Source: JBFWWW01 sp050245975 (GTDB taxonomy: Bacteria > Pseudomonadota > Alphaproteobacteria > Rhizobiales > Hyphomicrobiaceae). Taken from it: a stretch of 47,779 nucleotides of DNA. Positions 41,204 to 47,779 of this stretch are shown here, piece by piece. A model generated the notes under the pieces. It did no database searches. It saw only the letters and a list, made by a program, of their open reading frames with translations, and was not told where the DNA came from. Where the stretch lies: positions 1-47,779 of the forward strand of contig JBFWWW010000003.1 of the NCBI GenBank assembly GCA_050245975.1. The letters run 5' to 3'. Position 1 is the first letter of the stretch. Each line of letters begins with the position of its first letter. Both the position numbers and the translations under genes were made by a program.

Positions 41204-42991
41204 ATGAGCGCACAGGACTTCACGGACGAGCAGCGCCGCTACCTCGAAGGCTTCGTCTCCGGCATCCAGGCGCGGCGCGCCGCGCAGGGGCTCAAGCCGC
41301 TCGGAACGGAGGGCGGCGGCGCCGCCGCGCCCGCGGGTCCCGACAAGGACCATCTCGCCGCCATGGCGCGCTTCGAATCGGCGGGCCGCAAGCTGTCGGC
41401 GGAGGAGAAGGCCAAGCGCGACGAGCACCCCTTCGATGCCTATGCGCGCCTCAAGGCCGAGAGCGCGCAGGGCCAGTTCCCCAAGGGCATCGACAACTTC
41501 CGCTGGCGCTTCCACGGCCTGTTCTACGTCGCGCCGACGCAGAACGCCTTCATGTGCCGGCTGCGCATTCCCAACGGCATCCTCACGCACTGGCAGTTCG
41601 CGGGCGTCGCCGACCTGGCGGAGCGCCACGGCGGCGGCTACGCGCACGTGACGACGCGCGCCAACCTGCAGATCCGCGAGATCATGCCCGAGGGCGCGAT
41701 CCCCATGATCGAGGGCCTCACCGGCCTGGGCCTCTCGACCAAGGGGACGGGCGCCGACAACATCCGCAACGTCACCGGCTCGCCCACGGCCGGCATCGAC
41801 GCGCAGGAGCTGATCGACACCCGTCCCTTTGCCTCGGCCTGGCACCATCACATCCTCAACGACCGCTCGCTCTACGGCCTGCCGCGCAAGTTCAACGTCG
41901 CCTTCGACGGCGGCGGCATCATCCCGGTGCTGGAGGACACCAACGATATCGCCTTCACGGCCGTGCGCGTCGACGGCGAGGGCGCGGCTCCGGGCGTGCG
42001 GTTCCGGCTCGGGCTCGGCGGCATCACCGGACACGCGGACTTCGCGAAATACGGCAGCGTCTATGTCGAGCCCGGGCACGCCATCGAGGTCGCCGACGCC
42101 GTCGTGCGCGTGTTCATCGATCACGGCGACCGCACCGACCGCAAGAAAGCGCGGCTCAAGTACCTGCTGGACGCCTGGGGCCACGACAAATTCCTCGATG
42201 AGGTGGAAAAGAAGTTCGGACGCGCGCTGACGCGGCTGCCGCAGGAGCGCGTGGCCGCGCCCAACCGCCAGAACCGGCAGGCGCACGTCGGCGTGCATCC
42301 GCAAAAGCAGCCGGGCAAGGTCTGGGCGGGCGTCGTGCTGCCGGTCGGGCGCATGAGCGTGGAGCAGATGCGCGGCATCGCGCGCATCGCGCGCGAGCTG
42401 GGCGACGGCGACATCCGCCTGACGGTCTGGCAGAACCTGCTCATCTCCGGCATCGCCGAGCAGAACGCGGCGCTCGCCGAACGCTGCCTGCGCGAGATCG
42501 GCCTGACGTCGAGCGCGACGAGCGTGCGCGCCGGCCTCATCGCCTGCACCGGCAACACGGGCTGCAAGTTCGCGCTCTCCAACACCAAGGGCACGGCGAT
42601 GGCGATCGCCGAGTGGGTCGAGCCCAGGGTCGCGCTCGATACGCCCGTCAATATCCACCTCACGGGCTGCCCGCACTCCTGCGCGCAGCACTACATCGGC
42701 GACATCGGCATGCTCGCCTGCCGGGTCCCGGTCGATGCGGCCGGCGAGGAGACGGTCGAGGGCTTCCACATCTACGTCGGCGGCGGCTTCGGTTCCGATG
42801 CGGCGATCGCGCGCGAGCTTTATCGCGACGTGAAGGTCGAGGCGTGCCCGCAGGTCGTCGAGCGCCTGCTGCGGGCCTATGTCGCGAACAGGATGGGGCC
42901 GGAGGAGACCTTCCTTGTCTTCACGCGCCGGCACGACGCGGAGACGCTCAGGACCATGGCGCAAGCGGCCGGCGGCGGAGACGGACCATGA
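41204..42991 (+). CDS. nirA: siroheme-[4Fe-4S] nitrite reductase, NirA type
   Basis: A protein of 595 residues in the sulfite/nitrite reductase family. The siroheme/4Fe-4S cysteines are C448, C454 (CTGNTGC), C489 and C493 (CPHSC). Other anchors are THWQFAGVADLAERHGGGYAHVTTRANLQIRE and the conserved GTGADNIRNVTGSPTAGID. It reduces nitrite to ammonium with six electrons. NirA normally takes electrons from ferredoxin, but no ferredoxin gene is in the operon and the next gene encodes an Fe-S flavoprotein. The N-terminus DFTDEQRRYLEGFVSGI resembles that of the flavoprotein. It overlaps that gene by ATGA. Confidence 0.94.
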   Translation: MSAQDFTDEQRRYLEGFVSGIQARRAAQGLKPLGTEGGGAAAPAGPDKDHLAAMARFESAGRKLSAEEKAKRDEHPFDAYARLKAESAQGQFPKGIDNFRWRFHGLFYVAPTQNAFMCRLRIPNGILTHWQFAGVADLAERHGGGYAHVTTRANLQIREIMPEGAIPMIEGLTGLGLSTKGTGADNIRNVTGSPTAGIDAQELIDTRPFASAWHHHILNDRSLYGLPRKFNVAFDGGGIIPVLEDTNDIAFTAVRVDGEGAAPGVRFRLGLGGITGHADFAKYGSVYVEPGHAIEVADAVVRVFIDHGDRTDRKKARLKYLLDAWGHDKFLDEVEKKFGRALTRLPQERVAAPNRQNRQAHVGVHPQKQPGKVWAGVVLPVGRMSVEQMRGIARIARELGDGDIRLTVWQNLLISGIAEQNAALAERCLREIGLTSSATSVRAGLIACTGNTGCKFALSNTKGTAMAIAEWVEPRVALDTPVNIHLTGCPHSCAQHYIGDIGMLACRVPVDAAGEETVEGFHIYVGGGFGSDAAIARELYRDVKVEACPQVVERLLRAYVANRMGPEETFLVFTRRHDAETLRTMAQAAGGGDGP

Positions 42992-44586
42992 CCGTCGAAG
43001 CCAGACCGCAGGCCGCGGACGCGATGATCCCGGAAAGCGCGCCCTTCTCGGTGGAGCAGCGCGCATGGCTCAACGGCTTCTTCGCCGGCCTGCTGTCGCT
43101 CGATGCGCGGGCGGGTGCCGCGGCGCTCGACGGCGCGATGCCCGATGCGGCCGCCAACGCCATCGGCGGCGAGGAGGCGGCACCCTGGCACGACGCGGCG
43201 ATGCCGATCGACGAGCGCATGAAGCTCGCGGAGGGAAAGCCGCTGCCGCGCCGGCTGTTCGCGGCCATGGCGCAGCAGGACTGCGGCCAGTGCGGATACC
43301 TCTGCGAGAGCTACTCGAAGGCGATCGCCGACGGCGCCGAGACGAAGCTCAACCTGTGCGCTCCCGGCGGCAAGGAGACGAGCCGCATGCTCAAGCGTCT
43401 CCTCGGGGAGACGCCGGCGGCGAAGGGTGCCGCGCCGGCCGCGCCGGCAACGCCGCAGCCCGCCGGGGACACCGCGACCGGCACGCGCGACGCGCCGCGC
43501 GAGGCCATATTCCGTTCGGCGAGCCGTCTCAACGGCGCGGGCTCGCAGAAGGACACGCACCATGTCGTGTTCGACATCTCCGGTTCGGGTCTGAGCTACG
43601 CGCCGGGCGACAGCTTCGGCCTGTTCCCGCGCAACGATCCCGCGCTGGCCGATGCCGTGATCGCGGCCCTGTCGGCACCGCCGGATTTCCCGGTCGGGGG
43701 CAAGCCGCTGCGCGACGCGCTGATCGAGGACTACGCGCTGGGGCTGGCGCCCGACATGCTGTTCGAGCTGATGGGCTATCTCGTCGGCGGCGAGCGGCGG
43801 CGCAAGGCCAAGGCGCTGGCGCGGGGCGAGGATCCCGACCAGGACGCGGCGACGCTCGACGTGCTGGCGACGCTGGAGACGTTCGCGCCCGTCCATCCCG
43901 ACCCCGAAGCCTTCCTCGAATGCCTGGAGCCGTTGCAGCCGCGGCTCTACTCCATCGCGTCGTGCCCGCTGTCGGCGCCCGGCGAGCTGCATCTCACCGT
44001 CGATGCGGTCCGCTACACGGTCGGCGGCCGGCACCGTCACGGCGTCGCCTCGACATGTCTCGCCGACCGGCTGGCGCCGGGCGCCGCGGTGAAGGCCTAC
44101 ATCCAGAAGGCGCATGCGTTCGCGCTGCCCGGCGATGGCGCGACGCCGATCGTCATGATCGGCCCCGGCACCGGCGTCGCGCCGTTCCGCTCCTTCCTCT
44201 GGCACCGCAGGGCGACGCAGGCATCGGGCCGCGCGTGGCTGTTCTTCGGCCACCAGCACGAGGCGACCGATTTCTACTACCGGACGGAATTCGAGCAGAT
44301 GCTGGCCGACGGCGTCCTGACGCGGCTGTCGACCGCCTGGTCGCGCGACGGCGAGCGCAAGGTCTACGTGCAGGACCGCATGCGCGAGGCGGGGCCGGAG
44401 CTGTGGGCGTGGCTGAAGGCCGGCGCCCACGTCTACGTGTGCGGCGACGCCAAGCGGATGGCGCGCGACGTCGAGGCCGCGCTCGTCGAGATTTCCGGCA
44501 AGGCCGGCCAGATGAGCGAGGCCGGCGCCAGGGACTTCATCGCCGAGCTCAAGGCTGCGGGGCGCTATCAGGCGGACGTCTATTGA
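42988..44586 (+). CDS. CysJ-like flavoprotein with 4Fe-4S domain in place of flavodoxin
   Basis: A protein of 532 residues. The N-terminal helix PFSVEQRAWLNGFFAGL is followed by a Fe-S domain with C99, C102, C106 and C124 (DCGQCGYLCESY...CAPGG, the PF04060 pattern). Then come a CysJ-type FAD domain (LSYAPGDSFGLFPRND, LQPRLYSIASCPL, HGVASTCLADRL) and an NAD(P) domain (MIGPGTGVAPFRSFLWHRR, WLFFGHQHEATDFYY, VYVCGDAKRMARDVEAAL). There is no flavodoxin FMN domain. It is usually annotated as sulfite reductase alpha subunit. The operon position between nirA and nasA argues that it reduces one or both of them with NAD(P)H. Confidence 0.9.
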   Translation: MTVEARPQAADAMIPESAPFSVEQRAWLNGFFAGLLSLDARAGAAALDGAMPDAAANAIGGEEAAPWHDAAMPIDERMKLAEGKPLPRRLFAAMAQQDCGQCGYLCESYSKAIADGAETKLNLCAPGGKETSRMLKRLLGETPAAKGAAPAAPATPQPAGDTATGTRDAPREAIFRSASRLNGAGSQKDTHHVVFDISGSGLSYAPGDSFGLFPRNDPALADAVIAALSAPPDFPVGGKPLRDALIEDYALGLAPDMLFELMGYLVGGERRRKAKALARGEDPDQDAATLDVLATLETFAPVHPDPEAFLECLEPLQPRLYSIASCPLSAPGELHLTVDAVRYTVGGRHRHGVASTCLADRLAPGAAVKAYIQKAHAFALPGDGATPIVMIGPGTGVAPFRSFLWHRRATQASGRAWLFFGHQHEATDFYYRTEFEQMLADGVLTRLSTAWSRDGERKVYVQDRMREAGPELWAWLKAGAHVYVCGDAKRMARDVEAALVEISGKAGQMSEAGARDFIAELKAAGRYQADVY

Positions 44587-47279
44587 TGACGCTGGAGCTC
44601 AAGCCGGCGCGGTGGCGAGACCCCGAGCCCGATACGGCGGTGCGCACCACCTGCCCGTATTGCGGCGTCGGCTGCGGCGTGCTGGCGACGCCCGACGGCA
44701 ACGGCGGCGCCATGGTCACGGGCGATCCGAGCCATCCCGCCAACATGGGGCGGCTGTGCTCGAAGGGCTCGGCGCTCGGCGAGACGCTGGGGCTCGACAC
44801 GCGGCTTCTGCATCCCGTCGTCGACGGGGCGCGGGCGACATGGCCGCACGCGCTCGACCAGGTGGCGAGGCGGCTCGCCCGCGTCAGGGACGCGCACGGC
44901 CCGCAGGCCATCGCCTTCTACCTCTCCGGCCAGCTTCTGACCGAGGACTACTACGTCGCCAACAAGCTGGCGAAGGGCTTCATCGGCACGCCGCACGTCG
45001 ATACCAACTCGCGCCTGTGCATGGCCTCCTCGGTCGCCGGACACAGGCGCGCGTTCGGCGCCGACGTCGTGCCGCAGTGCTACGAGGACCTGGAGCTCGC
45101 CGACCTGATCGTGCTCGCCGGCTCGAATGCCGCCTGGTGCCATCCGGTCCTCTACCAGCGGATGCAGGCAGCGCGCGGCGAGCGCGGCGTGCGCATCGTC
45201 AACATCGATCCGCGCTGGACGCCGACCTGCGAGGGCGCCGACCTGCACCTGCCGGTCCGGCCGGGCAGCGACGGCTATCTCTGGAGCGGGCTGCTGGCCT
45301 GGCTCGCGCAGCGCGGCCGCATCGATGCCGGGTTTATCGCAGCCCACACGCGCGGATTTGCCTGGGCGCTGCGCCGAGCGCGGCGGCTGGCGCCGGGGAT
45401 CGATGCCGTCGCGGCGGCGACGGGCCTCGATGCGCAGGATATCGCGCGCTTCTACGGCTGGTTCGAGGACACGCAGCGCGTCGTCTCCTGCTACAGCCAG
45501 GGCGTGAACCAGTCGGCGCAGGGCACCGACAAGGTCAACGCCATCATCAACTGTCACCTGGCGACCGGACGCATCGGCAGGCCCGGCTCCGGCCCGCTGT
45601 CCCTCACCGGCCAGCCCAACGCGATGGGCGGCCGCGAGGTGGGCGGCCTCGCCAACATGCTCGCCGCTCACATGGGCTTTTCCGACGTCGAGCGCGACCG
45701 CGTCCGGCGCTTCTGGAACGCCCCGCAGCTCGTCTCCGGCCCGGGCCTGAAAGCCGTCGAGATGTTCGATGCCGTCGCCGACGGCCGCATCCGGGCGCTG
45801 TGGGTGATGGGCACGAACCCGGCCGTCTCGCTGCCGCGCGCGGATGCCGTGCGCGCAGCACTCGGCCGGCTCGACGTGCTGATCGTGTCGGAGAACGTGT
45901 GCAGCACCGACACCACGGGGCAGGCGCATGTCCTGCTGCCGGCGGCGGCCTGGGGCGAGAAGGACGGTACGGTCACCAATTCAGAGCGCTGCATTTCGCG
46001 CCAGCGCGCGTTCCTGCCGCTGCCCGGCGCCGCGCGCCCGGACTGGTGGATCCTGTCGCAGGTGGCGCGCCGGCTTGGCTTTGCGGATGCGTTCGCGTTC
46101 AAGTCCGCGTCGGATGTCTTCAACGAGCATGCGCGGCTGTCGGCGTTCGAGAACCTGGGCACGCGCGCGTTCGACATCGGCGGCGCGGCAGGGGCGACGC
46201 GCGAGGCCTTCGACCGCCTGCCGCCGTTCCAATGGCCGCTGCGCGAGGATGGCGTCCCGGCGCGACGTCTCTTCGCCGACGGCAATTTCTTCACGCGCGA
46301 CCGGAAGGCGCGCTTCGTGGCCATCGCCCGGCCGCATCTCGCGGTCGCGGCGGGCGGCGAGCTGCCGTTCGTCCTCAACACCGGGCGCGTGCGCGACCAG
46401 TGGCACACGATGACGCGCACCGGCCTGTCGCCGCGGCTTGCGACGCACATCGCCGAGCCCTACGTCGAGGTCCATCCCGACGACGCCGCGCGCCTCGGGC
46501 TGGAGCAGGGCACCCTGGCGCGCCTCGCCACGGCCCACGGCTCCGCCGTCCTGCGCGTGCTCGTGCACCGCGGGCAGCAGCCGGGCACGCTGTTCGTGCC
46601 GATCCACTGGTCGGGCGAGAACAGCTCGTCGGGCCGCGTCGGCGCCTTGGTGCAGCCAGCGACCGATCCCCAGTCCGGACAGCCGGAAGCCAAGGGCACG
46701 CCGGCGCGGATCGCGCCGCTGGCCGTTTCCCACTTCGGCTTCCTGCTGTCGCGCCGGCGGATCGTGCCGCCCGACCTCGCATACTGGGCGGTGGCGCGCA
46801 CGACCTTCGGCTACCTCGTCAACTTCGCGCTCGACCGGCCGGCGCGCGGCTGGGACGCCTGGCTGCGCGCAAGCCTGCCCGAGGGCAACGCGAGCCGTCT
46901 CGATGACGCAGGCAGCGGCCGGCACCGGGTGGCGGTGCTGCGCGATGGGCGCCTCGAGGCGGTCGTCTTCATCGAGCCCGGCCCCAAGCTGCCGTCGCCG
47001 GACTGGCTGAAGTCGCTCTTCAATGCCGAAGCGCTGCCCGATGCGGAGCGCCGCTCGCTGCTGGCCGGACGGCCGGCCAGGGGTGGCGCGGACGAGGGGC
47101 CGGTCGTCTGCGTCTGCTTCCAGGTCGGCGCCCGGCGCATCGCTGCGGCCGCCGAAGACGGCTGCTGCAGCGTCGAGGCGGTCGGCCGCAAGCTCGGCGC
47201 GGGGACCAACTGCGGGTCCTGCATCCCCGAGATCAAGAGACTGCTGGCAAGCATGGAGCGCGCACGTGCATCGGGATGA
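44586..47279 (+). CDS. nasA: assimilatory nitrate reductase catalytic subunit with C-terminal BFD domain
   Basis: A protein of 897 residues of the Mo-bis-MGD family, cytoplasmic (no Tat signal). The N-terminal 4Fe-4S ligands are C23, C26, C30 and C58. The probable Mo ligand is C145 in TNSRLCMASSVAGH. Later family segments are SYSQGVNQSAQGTDKVNAIIN-like, GTNPAVSLPRAD and the C-terminal molydopterin-binding TGRVRDQWHTMTRTG. A BFD-type 2Fe-2S domain closes the protein with C842, C844, C876 and C879 (CVC...CGSC), as in Klebsiella NasA. It reduces nitrate to nitrite. The start shares a base with the upstream stop (TGATG); the downstream cysG-like gene overlaps its end. Confidence 0.96.
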   Translation: MTLELKPARWRDPEPDTAVRTTCPYCGVGCGVLATPDGNGGAMVTGDPSHPANMGRLCSKGSALGETLGLDTRLLHPVVDGARATWPHALDQVARRLARVRDAHGPQAIAFYLSGQLLTEDYYVANKLAKGFIGTPHVDTNSRLCMASSVAGHRRAFGADVVPQCYEDLELADLIVLAGSNAAWCHPVLYQRMQAARGERGVRIVNIDPRWTPTCEGADLHLPVRPGSDGYLWSGLLAWLAQRGRIDAGFIAAHTRGFAWALRRARRLAPGIDAVAAATGLDAQDIARFYGWFEDTQRVVSCYSQGVNQSAQGTDKVNAIINCHLATGRIGRPGSGPLSLTGQPNAMGGREVGGLANMLAAHMGFSDVERDRVRRFWNAPQLVSGPGLKAVEMFDAVADGRIRALWVMGTNPAVSLPRADAVRAALGRLDVLIVSENVCSTDTTGQAHVLLPAAAWGEKDGTVTNSERCISRQRAFLPLPGAARPDWWILSQVARRLGFADAFAFKSASDVFNEHARLSAFENLGTRAFDIGGAAGATREAFDRLPPFQWPLREDGVPARRLFADGNFFTRDRKARFVAIARPHLAVAAGGELPFVLNTGRVRDQWHTMTRTGLSPRLATHIAEPYVEVHPDDAARLGLEQGTLARLATAHGSAVLRVLVHRGQQPGTLFVPIHWSGENSSSGRVGALVQPATDPQSGQPEAKGTPARIAPLAVSHFGFLLSRRRIVPPDLAYWAVARTTFGYLVNFALDRPARGWDAWLRASLPEGNASRLDDAGSGRHRVAVLRDGRLEAVVFIEPGPKLPSPDWLKSLFNAEALPDAERRSLLAGRPARGGADEGPVVCVCFQVGARRIAAAAEDGCCSVEAVGRKLGAGTNCGSCIPEIKRLLASMERARASG

Positions 47280-47779
47280 GGGTTCTGCGGACGGCGTGCG
47301 GCGGCCGGTCTCCGTCCGGCCGAAGCGCATGGACCGGCTGGCGACGCTGCCGGTGTTCCTGCCGCTCGACGGGCGCCGCGCCGTCGTCGCCGGCGGCAGC
47401 GATGCGGCGGCCTGGAAGGCCGAGCTGCTCTCGGCTGCGGGCGCCGAGGTCGAGGTATTCGCGCCCGAGCCCTGCGCCGAGATGGAGGCGCTCGCCGCCG
47501 ATCCGCCCGGCGGCTGCGTGCGCATCGTCAGGGAGCGCTGGTCGCGGGCCGCCTTCGCCGGCGCGGCCCTGGTCGTGGCGGTTGCCGACAGCGATGCGGA
47601 GGCCGGACGCGTGCAGGCCGCGGCGCGCGCCGCCGGCGTGCCGCTCAACGTCATCGACCGGCCCGCCTACTGCGCGTTCCAGTTCGGCGCCATCGTCAAC
47701 CGCTCGCCGCTTGTCGTCGGCATCTCGACGGCGGGGGCGGCACCCGTGTTCGGCCAGGCCGTGCGCTCGCGCATCGAGG
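47266..47779 (+). CDS. cysG: siroheme synthase, N-terminal precorrin-2 dehydrogenase part (truncated by window)
   Basis: 171 codons are visible before the right edge. From residue 22 the chain reads MDRLATLPVFLPLDGRRAVVAGGSDAAAWKAELLSAAGAEVEVFAPEP, the NAD-binding domain of CysG/Met8. Next come VVAVADSDAEAGRVQAAARAAGVPLNVIDRPAYCAFQFGAIVNRSPLVVGISTAGAAP, the dehydrogenase/ferrochelatase core. It makes siroheme for NirA. A methyltransferase half may follow outside the window. I chose GTG 47266, overlapping nasA by 14 bases, because GGAG lies 9 bases upstream; ATG 47329 is the alternative and has no Shine-Dalgarno sequence. Confidence 0.9.
   Translation, partial: MHRDEGSADGVRRPVSVRPKRMDRLATLPVFLPLDGRRAVVAGGSDAAAWKAELLSAAGAEVEVFAPEPCAEMEALAADPPGGCVRIVRERWSRAAFAGAALVVAVADSDAEAGRVQAAARAAGVPLNVIDRPAYCAFQFGAIVNRSPLVVGISTAGAAPVFGQAVRSRIE

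Noticed and set aside
42879..44585. Upstream extension of the nasA frame
   Set aside because: The extension is a low-complexity Arg-rich shadow of the flavoprotein gene; the 4Fe-4S cysteine motif places the real start at 44586.
33581..47779. The nitrate cluster as horizontally acquired DNA
   Set aside because: Base composition and codon use look the same as in the neighbouring genes, and no mobile element or direct repeat flanks it; tRNA-Gln at the left is intact and no second copy of its 3' end was seen.

Overview
The window is GC-rich chromosomal DNA, roughly two thirds or more G+C by eye, with tightly packed genes. The gene content points to an alphaproteobacterium, most likely of the Hyphomicrobiales (Rhizobiales): nasTS next to an nrt/nirA/nasA cluster, a histone-deacetylase-like gene followed by xseB and dxs, a CHCC zinc-finger gene beside a flavoprotein monooxygenase, and a Sua5-type threonylcarbamoyl-AMP synthase. 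The assignment is inferred from gene families; no rRNA is present. I see no phage, transposase, CRISPR array or plasmid functions.

Positions 1-7100 hold small catabolic and accessory units: an alpha/beta hydrolase cut by the window edge, a zinc-finger protein, a class A flavin monooxygenase, a two-hotdog MaoC hydratase, a hydratase of the 2-oxopent-4-enoate type, a Tat-exported metallo-beta-lactamase-fold protein, a HupE/UreJ metal permease, TspO and a PLP aminotransferase. Positions 7100-14060 hold a hybrid sensor kinase, a Clp-N domain/coiled-coil protein without an ATPase, a formyltransferase-like protein, a D-2-hydroxyacid dehydrogenase and Sua5. Positions 14169-20327 are a compact five-gene cluster of acyl-CoA dehydrogenase, ECI2-like isomerase, unknown membrane protein, HSDL2-like SDR and a mandelate-racemase-type enolase-superfamily protein. 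It probably serves oxidation of an acyl-CoA or a hydroxy acid.

Positions 20484-24790 carry the HDAC-like/xseB/dxs group, a PilZ protein and an exported Arg-Gly-repeat peptide, with a dense hairpin array between the last two. Positions 25093-33147 carry an orphan carbamoyltransferase, a cyanide-insensitive-type bd oxidase operon with its DUF2474 micro-subunit, a candidate small RNA, two small unknown proteins, a TPR-OGT protein and tRNA-Gln(UUG).

Positions 33581-47779 are an assimilatory nitrate operon: nasT-nasS, then a sigma-54 promoter and a leader RNA, then nrtA, nrtB, a two-ATPase fusion, a NirB-like FAD oxidoreductase, nirA, an Fe-S/FAD/NAD flavoprotein, nasA and the siroheme synthase gene. 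In the model supported by the sequence, NasS frees NasT when nitrate or nitrite is present. NasT then stabilises two AxxGxx hexaloop hairpins in the leader. The second hairpin shares bases with the terminator, so the terminator cannot form and the operon is read. Nitrate is imported by the ABC transporter, reduced by NasA to nitrite and by NirA to ammonium, with electrons from the two flavoproteins; CysG supplies siroheme.

The strongest points for a second look are the leader RNA, the asymmetric ABC ATPase fusion, the N-terminal helix shared by NirA and the flavoprotein, the ATPase-free Clp-N protein, the mandelate-racemase homologue with one Lys-to-Arg change, the RG-repeat exported peptide, and the candidate sRNA at about 29765-29851.
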